Program-made: the position numbers and the translations under genes
Assembly: GCA_025345505.1 (NCBI GenBank)
Contig: JANVCC010000073.1
Location: 10,264,628-10,328,627 of the forward strand
Length of the DNA: 64,000 bases
Direction: 5' to 3'
Source: Todiramphus chloris collaris
Lineage: Eukaryota; Chordata; Aves; Coraciiformes; Alcedinidae
The notes under the pieces: model-generated
Seen by the model: the letters and a program-made list of their open reading frames with translations, nothing else
What the model was told of the DNA's origin: nothing
Databases searched by the model: none
In this document: piece after piece, positions 25,837 through 37,635 of the stretch
Numbering within the stretch: the stretch's first letter is position 1
Layout: each line of letters opens with the position of its first letter

Positions 25837-26650
25837 TGTATTGGGGTTTTGTAGCAGGGGGAGCTAGAGGGGTGGCTTCTGTGAGAAGCTGCTGGAAGCT
25901 TCCCCTATGTCCAATAGGGCCAAGGACAGCTGGTTCCAAGATGGACCCACTACTGGCCAATGCTGACCCAATGCATGACAGTGGTAGCACTTCTGGTATA
26001 ACATATTTAAAAAGGGGAGAAAAATCTGTGCAATGGCAACTTCAGGTGGAGAGAAGAATTAGAATACATGAGAGAAACAACTTTGCAGACACCAAGGCCA
26101 GTGAAGAAAGAGGTGAGGCACTGGAGCAGATATTCCCCTGCAGTTCATTTTGAAGACCATGGTGAGGAAGCCCATGAAGGTTAACCGTGGAGCAGATATC
26201 CACCTGCAGCATGTGGAGGACCCCACACCAGAGCAGATGAATTCCTGAAGAAGGCTGTGACCCCATGGGAAATCTGTGCTGCAGCAGGCTCCTGGCAGGG
26301 TGTGTGGACCTGTGGAGAGAAAGGACCTTGCACTGGATCACATTTGCTGGCAGGACTTGTGACCCTGTGTGAGACCCATGCTGGAGCAGTTAATGAAGAA
26401 CTGTGGCCTGTGAGAAGGACTCACATTGGAGAGATTCATGGAGGGGTGTCTCTCAGGGGAGTGACACTCATGAGTGTGAGGAGTCCTCCCTCTGAGGAGG
26501 AAGGAGAAGGAGAAACAACATGTAATGAACCAACTGCAACACTCATTCCTCATCCCCTTGCTCTGCTAAGTGTAGGAGAAGGCAGAGAAATCAGCTTGGA
26601 AAAAGAGAGGGTTTTTTTCAGCTGGGCTTCTCCTCTCCACTATTTTCTCT
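25837..26650 (+). mobile_element. LTR of a third avian ERVL-type family (family C)
   Basis: It starts TGTATTGGGGTTTTGTAGCA and continues with GTGGCTTCTGTGAGAAGCTG and ATAACATATTTAAAAAGGGG (TATA-like). This matches the order I recall for a common neoavian LTR. From about 26110 to 26440 it is built of degenerate units around GGAGCAGATAT and CCTGCAG. It then has the GAGGAGTCCTCCC and GAGGAGGAAGGAG segments typical of the family. The usual 3' part, ending CCCATCACA, is absent, so the element is truncated near 26650 (approximate). Frames of 124 and 147 codons inside it are by-products of its high GC content. Confidence 0.75.
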
Positions 26651-28502
26651 TAAATATGCTAGCCTTAAAAGTCTCTGCAAATGCCCTATTCACCTTTTGA
26701 AAGACTTTGACTGGGCCATGTTCTCAGAGTGGCCGTCAGACTAAAAAACCCCAAACATCTAGGATGTGGAAACGTGGCGTCATGCTATATCTGTGTTATT
26801 CTCCCATTTCAGACATTACTACTTTAGTCCATGGGCTTAATGGGAATGTCTTCTCTACTTCTTGACATTTCCCAGAAAGCTTCATAGTGTTCTTCTTTTA
26901 TCCTGAGTCAGAGTGGGATGGCTTGTTGAAAGGTTAGTTTTGGAGAAATTTATTTTCTCTTTTCTGTTTAATTTTAGACAATATTATATAGCATAGTTGG
27001 CACAACAAGTACAAATTACATTTCCTAGCCCCTGGTGGAAAACCTTACACATCTTTTTGTGGTAGTTTGGCTACAGTCTCCTGAAAGGCAAGTGCCAATA
27101 TTTGTTAAACCAAGTTGAAATATTTCAGTCCTTTTTCTGTCTCACAAGCAAATCTCTTATTGTTTTCATGGTGCAAAGGATTTCACAGTATTCTTGGAGT
27201 TGTTATCCTTTTGTGGTTTCACAGGCCTCACAAGAATCCCAAGTGAATGTTGTAAGAGTTTGACTTACTCTTTCAGCATTTCATATTGTGAAAGCACTTT
27301 AGACACTCAAGTCTGCAAGGTTTTCTGGAGTACTTGAAATTAGTTTTGTGTCTGAAGGTGTTTGAATAGCAGCATTTTAAGTCCCTGATCTGAAGTTAGA
27401 TGCCAGGGACTTCGATACCTAATTGACCTAAATGGTTGCAAACTAATGTACCCACATTATTTCATCCTGTGAGAATCTTGCTTTGTAGCTTAATGAAGTG
27501 TTTAACTTCTAAGTTTCACCGGCCCATAAACACATAAATGATCATAATCTGATCTCTAGTAAACTGCTTGCTCTGATCAGCAAAATTTAATAATACCTTG
27601 TTCTGGGAATAACTCCTGTGTAGTTCTTTTCAGGGTTACAACTCCCACAAATTCCTACCAGGCTTAAAGAACAATTTTCCTTTTATTTATTTCCAAAGTA
27701 GCTATTTGTATCTATGTGTGCACTACAAATTCACAGAAACATGTTAAGTGCAGTAAGTTGAATTCAAACAAATTGCTATACAAGTGCAGCATATAGGTTA
27801 GATATAAATAGTCCTGCAGCATTATTAATAGATGTTGAGTTGTCTTGTTTTCAGTTTCCCAATTTGCATTTCTCTCAAATATTGGTAACATGCAGGTGAA
27901 ATGCCCCTTTTGAAAGAATGAGGTCTTTGTTCTGTAAAACTGGGCATTTCTAGGGATAAATGACTGGGAAATAAGGCATATTAACCCATATGTAAGAGTC
28001 TGATTCAAAGCCTATTCAAATTAAGATTATATATAACTGTATTCTATTAGGAATTTGCTTATCTACTTAATCCTTTATTGTTCAAGACTGTGAGGTGCAG
28101 AGTGGTGAGGCAAGTAGAAATCACAAACTCCTCTTCCTGTTTCTTCCCTTTTTCTCTCAATTTTATATTTGTTAATTGGGTTCAACAAAACTTATCATGG
28201 GGTAAAATCTTAAGGACAATTCTTTCCACAAGTCTTGAAGTACATTACTTAGCGGTACGGATAAAGGTAAGAGGCTTCCACAGGTAGGATGAGCTCAGCC
28301 CTTGTAGACTGTGCTGTTCAGTGCTGGTTGATCCCTTGACACAATCTAGTCTGACACAATCTGCACAGCAGTCAGTCAATAGATGTAGATAGAGGTTCTA
28401 CAAAATAAAAGGTTTAAATTTCAACTAATGCCTTAATTTAGTCATAGCTAAAATGCTTTAAACATTCTTTTCACACCATTGAGGGGTATGAGTCCAATCA
28501 AG
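26651..28502. other. Unique non-coding DNA
   Basis: No gene or repeat family is recognised. The first about 100 bp could still belong to the LTR. Confidence 0.5.
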
Positions 28503-28822
28503 GTTTAGGGCTAGGCCATTTACTAAATGCATGACAGATTACCCTTCATTAACATCTGTCCCTTCCTGAAGGGGAAGAGAAAGAGAATAAGGAAGAGAAA
28601 CTTATGGATTAGAAAACAAAACTGAAACAGCTTTAATGAAAATAGTAAAATGAAATATATACAAAACCAATATTGAACCAAACCCTTCTGATGACAATTA
28701 TGTCACTGTCACCACTGATAATGTGGAGCAGGCACTCAGTCTGGACTCAGCAGCAGACAGGAACTGGATACAGGAGCTGGATTCTGGGTGATGTAGTACA
28801 CAAGATTTTGCTGTAACCTTGA
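28503..28822 (-). mobile_element. LTR copy (family B) with internal deletion
   Basis: 28503-28790 aligns by eye with 35413-35730 (shared GGGGAAGAGAAAG, TATGGATT, GTGGAGCAGGCACT and GGAGCTGGATTC). It then jumps directly to GATGTAGTACACAAG, which in the sibling copies lies a few hundred bases further on (17582-17596 and 40159-40172). The TATA-box part is therefore deleted. The high-coordinate end near 28822 is approximate. Confidence 0.7.
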
Positions 28823-31800
28823 AAGCACTTTTGAAAATAACCATGAACCATTGGAAATGCTTATGCAATATTTATGAATATAGTCTATTTTCTTCTTTAT
28901 AATTGGAAAGGATAATATGAAGATTCTAAGTGGTCTATCATTCAAAGAGCAAAATTATTACAGTTTACCAAAAAAAAACCCAACCAAAACAAACCAAAAC
29001 TGCTCTGGCATTCTTTAGCCAATATGACAGCAAACTACCATGACATGCAGTAAGCTACTATGACTACATATTGGATTGATAGGCTGATAATCAAGCAGTG
29101 AAAACATCTGAAAATTGTACCTCTCTGAAACATGGTCCAAAGTCATATACACATCGTGTAGTTTTCCTCAAGAAATAAGAAATAAAAAAGAAAAAATATT
29201 ATCTTTTCAGTCTTGGTATGTTTACTTTAGAAAGTAAGTTTTTCTAAAACAGTGGTTTTCAAAAAGTTTCAGACAGAACTTGGAAGCACACTTCAGAAAT
29301 TTTATATTCAAATGCTTGCTTCCTATGAGGCTGGTAATTGACAGGTAAACCTTTTTTTCATGTAGGATTTCCCAGGTTTTAAGGCAAAACTATTTTCCAT
29401 TATTCTAGGATAATAACCCTGAGGAGAAAACCACACCAGTGTGTCTGAAAATATGGAAGTTAATGCTATAAAATGTACCTGGTACTTGAGACTTCTACTA
29501 TGTTTCTCAGGGATAATTTTTCATAATCAAAATAAGTCTTTTTCTCTGTAATGTTAGTAGAGTTTAAAACAGAGTAACATGTGGAGGGAATGTTTAGGAT
29601 TTTATACCTGTGGCATTGCTATCTTTGTAACTGAATAATGACTCTCCTACATATGAAGACTTAAGGTTAAGAGGGATCTTTGCAGTGTTTTTTCTAAACT
29701 CTATTTGTGATTTTTTTGCCATTCATTCCTTGCTGATGATTATTTCTCCTATTGTTTGAACAGCTTTGAACTAGATAATTTGATTAATAAACTCCAATGA
29801 AATCAGACTTCTAAATGGATTATTTTGGTGGTGTCAGGTGGTCTGAATTTAGGGAGCCAGTGGGATTACAGTGCCAATGACTTATTTCTCCAGTGAAAGT
29901 TCACTCTGTGTTACAAGTTGCTTGATAGGTGTTGGGTTATCAGAGCACATTATCATGATCTTGGTATATTTATTCTTCAGCTGACTTGTCTTTGATACAT
30001 GCATGGATGTGTTCATCATCAGAAAAAATGTTTTTTAGTGGGACCTTACTAGTTCAATCCTTAAAAGGGATCTTTGATGCTTTAATACTCAGGTAAAAGT
30101 AATATTGTCAATATTTTTGGGAAAGAAAAAGTATTCTTTTTTTTTAATTATTTTCATTATTAAGAGTATTTTTCATTAGAATCTCTCAGTGCTAAAATAT
30201 TGCATTTATCTAATGAGGAGTACTGTTTTAAAATAGCTCAAACAGATTAGATGTGTTTACTTAAAGGGTTTTTCTCTGGTTTTCCCTATTACATATTTAA
30301 GAAAGTGATCTGATCATAGGCATGACTCAGAAAAGTATGTTTGCAGTGTTCTCATAGAACACATGATAGAAGCATTTTTTTTTGTGGTTTTTTTTTTTTT
30401 TTGGCCAAGTTAGGCTTTTTAATGCTTCTATATAAGAAATATCCATCAGTTACATACACTAAGATCTTCTCCCTTATTTTCTTTGCTCTTTCTTTTTCTC
30501 AATTTCATTCAAAAACTGACACTTCTTCTATTCTTATCTCTAAGAATTTATTTTTTATTACTGCCTGAACATACTTAGTACATGTCTTTATGTATCTCTA
30601 ATACATATTCTAACATGTATGCAATGAGAGAAGTGTCAAGATCTCATGGTCTATATATGTATCTTGTACATACTGTGTGAAGTACTGCACAGACACTCTC
30701 TTTAGCCTTCATAAAACAAATAATTTCATAGATAATCAAATAAAATGGATGTCAGGAAAAAATATGCTATCATAAAATGGGGACTACTCACAATGTGAGG
30801 AAAACTTCTGGGTGGGATTTTAGTGCCTTCCTTACAGTGGTAACAAACTGCATTTCTTGTTGGAAGCAGATTGTGAATTTCATTCCACGTGTGCAGCCCC
30901 CAGGGTGTAAGATACTTATGCCTATGGGAGGGAAAAATGGGCATAAATATCAAGCTGCAGGCAGAGGATTAGGTATCTTGCAACATTTCTCGAACTCACT
31001 TTGTTATAGTTTTTCAAAGGCTCTGACTTTTTTTTTTCAGTTTTACTTAGTTGTTTTGTAATGAAGATTTCAGTCTAAAGAAAGACTGACAAAGAGAAAT
31101 TAGGCTCATGGCCATGTTGGCCACGATCATTCAGGCTTCTGGAAACTGACTTATGTTTCCAACTGTAGATCTGGTCTGAGAATTGTGTATAAAAAATTCT
31201 GCCAAAAAAAATTGCTGAATTTTTATTCATTTTTAAAGCTGTGCACAGCAAATAAAGAGAAAAATAAAACTTACTTTGTTATAAAAAGATGCACTTTACT
31301 GAGATTTCTCCTGGAATATAACGAAAATATTGGTTTTCCTTAGTTATATTTTAAAAAGATAACTTCATGTATATTCATATAGATGCTTATAAACCATAAA
31401 AATATTTTGATCAGTGTAATTCACATCCAAGTACAAGATATCTGTGAATGATATGTCTAGTCATAGATGCAACTTATTCCTTTCCATTTTTCTCATTCAC
31501 AGACTGTTCTTGAACATTCTCAGTCACCACTCCACAATACCTCTTTTTGAGGGAAACTTGTTTTGAAACTAGAAAAATAATTAGAAAGAAACCTCTATAT
31601 CATTATACTTTTAAGGAAACTGTTTAAAAAAAAGTTTAAAATTATCAACTTACTTTCCCACAGATAGTTTCAGTTTCAAAAAGGAATTACCCTTGCCCTA
31701 CCCTTTCCATTCCACATTTTTTCACCCTTTGGTTCCTCCCTATTTCCATATATCAGTATTTCATGGTTGAAATACTAGTCCAAAGGAAAAAAAAAAAAAA

Positions 31801-32206
31801 GACAAATACTACCAATATTACCTCTCATGTCTCTAAGCATCCAGTAATTCACATATATCAACAACATATGTGATGTTCCATAGAAAAAAGAAGTAATGTA
31901 AAAGCCACATAGAAGCTGTCTGAGGTGCCTCAGAGGTATTTGAGGATATAAAGAAACCTGTGGGAATTGTTTTTCTTAGTCCCTCACTGTTAAACATCTT
32001 TCTTTTTGAGTATAAAAGACTGAAGTTCTGGTGGACTGGAGCAGTCCCAGTAAGAGGACCAAGGGAAATATTCATTGTAGATATCTGTAGAAAAGAATGT
32101 GAGAGTTGGGAGAAAATGGATAGATAAGTCTGAGAATGATACAGCAATAAAATATCCTGATTTATGATTCAAATTATTTTCATCTTCTGCCAAAACTTGG
32201 AAATGC
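28823..32206. other. Unique non-coding DNA
   Basis: No gene is recognised. T and A runs occur at about 30369-30402, 31028-31038 and 31786-31800. Confidence 0.6.
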
Positions 32207-32371
32207 AAAAAGAAAAGAAAAGAAAAGAAAAGAAAAGAAAAGAAAAGAAAAGAANNNNNNNNNNGAAAAGAAAAGAAAAGAAAAGAAAAGAAAAGAAAAG
32301 AAAAGAAAAGAGAAAAGAGAAGAGAAAAGAAGAGAAAAAGAGAAGAGAGGGAAAAAAAAAAAAAAGAGAGA
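32207..32371. repeat. AAAAG polypurine microsatellite with assembly gap
   Basis: A nearly pure A/G strand of about 165 bp: (AAAAG)n at first, degrading after about 32310 into AGAGAAAAG-type units and a run of A. The run is broken by 10 N (32255-32264), so the true length is unknown. The 88-136 codon open frames here are low-complexity and not genes. Confidence 0.95.
32255..32264. other. Assembly gap (10 N)
   Basis: Ten N bases inside the AAAAG repeat. This is probably an arbitrary-length gap left by the assembler. Confidence 0.99.
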
Positions 32372-34100
32372 CAAAAACTGGAATAAATTTTTGGGGACAC
32401 TATGTAGTACTAATTCATTCTCCCTGGCCCCCGTTATGTCTTCCAAAATACAGCCAATGTTTTTTCTGTTTTCTCTGAAAGGTAAAGATGGGCCCTGCCG
32501 TTCTTAAGAAGACCATCTTTCCTCCCTTTCCCTTTCTGTTTGTCTAGTATGAGTTTTGCTCTTCCTGCTGCTTTATGAATGTGGGGTGTGGTCAGACTGT
32601 AAGAAACACAGCGTTCTGAATTTAACAAAAAAGCCATATAGCAATTCACATAGCTTTCATGCAAGGTGCATTGAAATCCCACAATTTGCTTACTACAACT
32701 TTATCAACATTATTAACATTTAGATCCTGAATATAAGCTGATCTCCTAGGAGACTGAACTGTAACTATACTTTCTTGGGATGCTGTTTCCCTTCGAATAG
32801 ATAGGTTTACATTCTCTGAAAACTGTTGCAGTGTTTGTAGGACAAGAAGCCTATATGTGGATAGTATGGGCTTCCTGTACAAAGTAAACAGCCCACCAAA
32901 CCAGACACTGACCTCACTGTGAGATCAGCTGGATCACAGGTTTCAGCTACACATAATGAGGTGCCAGTAACATAAAGTTCCTCATCTCTATTGATGCTGA
33001 TGTGTCCCGATAGTAAACTATGCCTTACAGCAGTTTAAAAGAACTCAGAAAAGGAGAATAATGTAGGTTGGGCAAAAGGGGAAAGCTATTGCTACAATCA
33101 CCCTAGATGGTGGCTTTCCAGGAAATGCCATTTCTCTTGGGGTTTGACATGGGTCTTCTCTGAGAGCCATCCACTACAGCACAGATGTGCAGGCACCTCA
33201 CTGTCTTCATGGCAACTCATGGGATTTTGTGGCATGTCCAGCCTTTATATTTGTGGCATGTCCAACTGTGGGGACCAGAGTGAAGCATTGTGGGGGATGC
33301 TGCAGTCCTCAAGTTACATGAGGGAAAGAACCTTGAATGATGTATTGAATAAATGTAAGCAGCTATCATAGTATTTTTAATCTGTTAAATGTGTAGTGAG
33401 TATTTTCTGCTGCTGCTGCACAATTATTGATTTTGCAACACTGCCAAACCAGCATGGCTGTCTCAGACATGCAGTGCTTTTGAAAACAAAATTCTTCTGC
33501 CTGAACTTTTTTAGTTGTTGTGTCACTTCCTCCAACCTCTTGACCTTAATAACTGCTACCTGTGTATCTCAAAATATGAGAGGAGACCCTGCTAACAGAA
33601 ATATTACTTTATTTTTCTCCAATATTAAAAATTTTGCAAAGTCTGTAAGTGAACAAAATGTGTTTACAGACAGATTCTGCACTGGACAGTATAGTCTTCA
33701 TAAACAGCATCCAAAAAACTTTAGAGCCTACAATTTGCTCAGCTATAATATATTGGTTTTGTCCAAGAAATTGCACTGATAGGTGGAGTAAAGCTGCTAG
33801 TAGTTGTGTGTATGTTGTACTAGGGTATGCACAAGATAAGGTCAGCTCTTTCATCTGAATGATTCTTAGACTCTGGATTAGGCTTCTTAGAGATGATGCA
33901 CCCTGTCAAAATTAAGGCAGAAATATAAATTATGGTCATCCTGAACATGCTGTTGCTTGAGTATAGTCTACAATCTGAATTAGATCTAAACTCAGAGACA
34001 AGTCAGATGAAGAAGAATAGTGCATCATACTAGCACATGGGAAATGTGTGTCTAGATCTTTGTTCTAGCATACTAAATATCAGTAAATAAATCTCTTCCT
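32372..34100. other. Unique DNA, no supported gene
   Basis: The stretch 33144-33858 has several long open frames on both strands (up to 127 codons). They overlap each other and have no motif, so I treat it as non-coding. Confidence 0.5.
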
Positions 34101-34210
34101 TCACTGTGTCTCCATTACTTTATTTGTAAAACACTGATTTCTCTTGTGGAGTGCTTTGAGATCCAGAGATGAGCCAGAGTATTTAGACTGAGGTAACTAA
34201 TTATTATTAG
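34101..34210 (+). repeat. Possible ancient MIR-like SINE fragment
   Basis: CACTGTGTCTCCATT and TTTGTAAAACACTGAT resemble the MIR-type text (CAGTTTCCCCATNTGTAAAATG). They are followed by GAGTGCTTTGAGATCC and an ATTATTATTA end, as in ancient amniote SINEs. The match is weak and made by eye. Confidence 0.3.
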
Positions 34211-35412
34211 CTTTAATTATAACAGCTCTGGATTACTTGGACAAAGATTAGATATTAAATAATATTTGGCCTGTTATTTTGTAAAAATTGTGATCATTAC
34301 CTACTGTTGCATAAGTAATCAAGGATGGACCTAGCTGTCATACAGTGGTTGTGATAATTTTCAACATCTGTGTCTGACTTGTAAAATTTGTGGAAAATAT
34401 GTGACAGTGTATTCATATGGCTCTAATAAAAAGCTTCACTGACAATTTAGGCTACTTTTGTATGAGGTGTATTCATTTTAAGTCTTTAAATAATATTCAT
34501 GCCATTAGGAATTATTAAGGGAATGGACATCAGTATTGTTTAAATTGTTGTGTTTTCCAGTGCTGTGCCTCTGTGGGAATGTTGAGTGCCACACAAGAGC
34601 TATAACTGAGAAATCCCTTGCTGTCTATGACTCTGATTGCTATTATAATTGCAATAATTTGCATTTTTATGAAGATACCATTTTGTCTTCAGGCATCCAT
34701 GACAGTACTTGATGTTTTGAAGTTTGTCTGAAAAGACACACAAAATATATTCACTTTTGGTAGAATGGCTCTTAACTTGAAAGCAAAAACAAATTATTTG
34801 GGGCCAAAGGAAATAAAAACTGCTCATAAGTATCTGCAGAAGGAGCTGTTGGTAAACAGTATCTCTAGAAATTGATGACTCCTCAAATGGCTACGAAGTT
34901 ACTTTACTAAAATCTCTGGCAGGCACACTTAGAAAGATTATTGCAATCTTAAGCAATAAAATTACTGTTAGGGTTAGAAACTTCCATAACAGCAAGTCAC
35001 TTCATGTGTCTATTCTCCCTACTATAGAACTGCCTATTATAGAACTTGTTGATTTTTTAACTTTGGGAGCCTGAGGCTCTGACTATGTGGCTGCTGGCTG
35101 GTTTGAATACATGCTTAGTTTCTGGCATACTGAAATCAATGAGTAAGTGCTGCTGCATTTTAACTGTCACTCTTTATTGTCAAGAAAACTACTTTTTAAG
35201 AGAGAAGACTGAAAGTACACAGCTGAGGCTCTGGTATCCCTTTCACCCCACTAAATTCACAGTAAGCAATATTCTGTACTTAAGTGTTCAAATATGGTTC
35301 TCCATTATCCCGCCATCATATATGTACATACAGAGGAAATTTATGTGTAAATGAAAATTACACACCTCTGACTAATGCTCAGCAGACCTTAATGGCAAAT
35401 ATTATTGTCAAG
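34211..35412. other. Unique non-coding DNA
   Basis: No gene or repeat is recognised. Confidence 0.6.
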
Positions 35413-35755
35413 AGTTAGGGACTGGGCCAGTCACTAGATGAATGACAAATGCTTTCTAATAATCCCTCTCTCTTCCCAAAGGGGAAGAGAAAGGGAACGA
35501 GGGAGGGAGGCATATGGATTGGAAAAGAAAATAAAAATAATCTTTAATAAGAATAATAACAACAAAATTAAATATGTACAAATATATTCAAAAACAGTAT
35601 CAAACCCAATCCCCCCAGTGGCAATCAGGTCACCATCACCACTGATGCTGTGGAGCAGGCACTGGGGAAGTCTTAGACTGAACTCAGAAACAAATGAGAA
35701 CCAGATTTAGGGACTGGATTCAGGAACACAAAGATCAGGATCCAAGGCAGAACTA
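35413..35755 (-). mobile_element. Split LTR (family B), low-coordinate half
   Basis: It starts AGTTAGGGACTGGGCCAG (family end, terminal TG decayed) and runs through GTGGAGCAGGCACTGGGGAA and GGATTCAGGAACACAA to GGCAGAACTA. The equivalent point in the copy at 17300-17788 is about 17407, after GATCAAAGGCAGAA. The missing continuation resumes at 40022. The LTR therefore seems to be cut in two by about 4.27 kb. Confidence 0.7.
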
Positions 35756-36445
35756 TGTCAAGTAACACAATCCTGCCATCCACACCCAATGTTTTCGTCT
35801 GCCATGTTGGGGCTTAGATTACAAATACCATAGATCTAACAATTTCTTCTTGGAGAATAATCAGGAACACAAACTAGATATGCCTAACATACACTATAAA
35901 CCAGACTATATAGGAGAAATATAATCATAAACGTAGCCATCTGAGCAAGCCTGTATCAAATGTCAGGATGCAAATAATAATTTTGATGCACAGGTTCTAA
36001 ACATGGGATCAGTTTTGGATGGCTCATAGACATAACGCATTCATGAAGTGCAAGAAAAAAACTGCCGTTTGCTATGTAAAGCTGCCAGTTCCCTTTAATC
36101 ATGCAGCTTAAGCTCTCAGATGTCCCTTTAGAAGATGTCTCCTGTGAGGGCACAAGTGTGCTCAGAATGCAGCACAAACATGCACTTTATAAAACATATA
36201 CAGATATACACCTGTTATAGGGCCCCAAACAATACAACAGTTTTGTTAACTGTGGCCAAAATAAAATTTTGGTTTACAGATAAGCATAAAGATCAAACAT
36301 AAAATTTCCCAACAAATGAAAATCAACAGTCCTTGTGGACACTCTAGACTGGTATAGGGGAGTCCATGAGCCCAGGTGCAATTTTCTGGCATTCAGAGTA
36401 CCTGTGAATAAAGAGAAAAGGTGCTTGGTTGCTATACAACAGATG

Positions 36446-36989
36446 TTAGGTTAAAAGGTAGGTACTATCTATCCGGTACTGTTGCCACTGTCCCAGTCTG
36501 AGGCACCGGCTGGCCCATGTACTGTAGGTTTCTGGGCAATACCTGCAAGTAGCACCACACCCATGTGAACCGTATCTAGGAGACAGAAAGGTCCCTGAAT
36601 GGTCACAGTCTGTCCTTATCTGTTCCACAATACTTGGCGCAGTGGCAGTTAAGGGTGTGGTATTGGTGTTCGACTGCCTAAAATCAATTGCAAGCTGCCA
36701 CTGTCAGGGGGAATGTATGTGAGTGATAATACATCTTTTTTCCAAGTCTGTTACCATCCCCTCAATACTCAAATGTGCAGCATTTGTGATTTCACATGGG
36801 AGTAGGGGGTATAGACACCTCTAAAAAACGTATAACTTTAAGCTCATCTTTGTCAGACCCTAAGATATAGGTATTAGCAACACTGACCAATACTTTGGCA
36901 CAGGTTAGTTTCCACCCTCCTGGGAGCCACAAAGGGATTTTTGCTGTGGTGCTTTCTCTTATTATTCTATCCATTACTGTAAAGTTCAT
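36446..36989 (-). pseudogene. Downstream decayed pieces of the same coding region
   Basis: Two short minus-strand frames (36989-36792, 65 codons; 36628-36446, 60 codons) follow the larger open frame in the same direction. The second has four Cys within about 15 residues (GCGATCRYC). Stops and shifts between them show decay. Assignment to one original gene is an inference from order, strand and composition. Confidence 0.3.
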
Positions 36990-37068
36990 TTTACAGTGAC
37001 AAGGCTTCCTATTAAATCCTCTGCTGTTCCTTTAGTAATTACTACAGAGACTAGCATTGGGGTTCTCC

Positions 37069-37635
37069 TTAACACACCCCTCTCAAACACCACTTGGATG
37101 CAGACTGCTTTTTGCACAGATGCTGCAAGAGCCCAGTAGTTTTAATAGCAAGAGGATCTCCTCTTTCCTGCAGGTCTATATCACTGGCCCAATGGACAGC
37201 CCATGCCCTTACTGAGCAATTATATTCACCTGGTTCAGTGGTTAGAAATACTCCTGAGCCCCAGTAACCTCCTTCTTCTTCCTCACTTACAAGATTCAGT
37301 CGTTGTCCCATGAAAGGAGACTTGCCACACATAGTCCATCCTGGACTCCTCCAGATGCCTAGAACACTTTTTCTGTAACTTTGCCAATTCAGATGGATAC
37401 TAGGGAACAGAGCACACATAATGCGAGCATTGCCACCCCCCTCGTCTGTGACTTCAGTTTTAATCAATGGTAGTATAGTTACAGGTTCTGTGGTAAGATC
37501 AGAATCTTTCACCAGAACATCACTGAAACCACCATCCCAGATACCTCCATACCACATTTTGGGATCTGCACATTGTATTAACTCATGGATTGTTTTAGCC
37601 AAGACTGAGGATGGTATCTTGCTCAGAAAAAGGTT
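37069..37635 (-). pseudogene. Trp/Cys-rich open frame, possibly endogenous retroviral env remnant
   Basis: The minus-strand frame is open from 37635 (just after a TGA at 37638-37636) to a stop at 37069, about 189 codons. Its usable start would be a non-ATG codon, so it is probably a fragment. The product has nine Trp and seven Cys, one N-glycosylation sequon (NCS) and soluble, extracellular-looking composition. I see no signal peptide or membrane segment in it. Further minus-strand pieces with similar character continue downstream (36989-36792 with an NFT sequon, 36628-36446 Cys-rich), separated by stops and frameshifts. The position inside a retroelement-like insert suggests an envelope surface domain, but I recognise no envelope family motif. 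It may be another captured gene. Confidence 0.4.

Noticed and set aside
25779..26700. Frames of 124 and 147 codons as possible genes
   Set aside because: They lie within a recognisable LTR and follow its GC-rich repeated units.
32164..32478. Lys/Arg/Glu-rich and Phe/Leu-rich frames
   Set aside because: Translations of the AAAAG microsatellite, including unknown bases.
33144..33858. Cluster of open frames of up to 127 codons on both strands
   Set aside because: The frames overlap on opposite strands, have Cys/Phe/Ser/Leu-rich noise composition and no motif. They are consistent with chance in AT-rich DNA.
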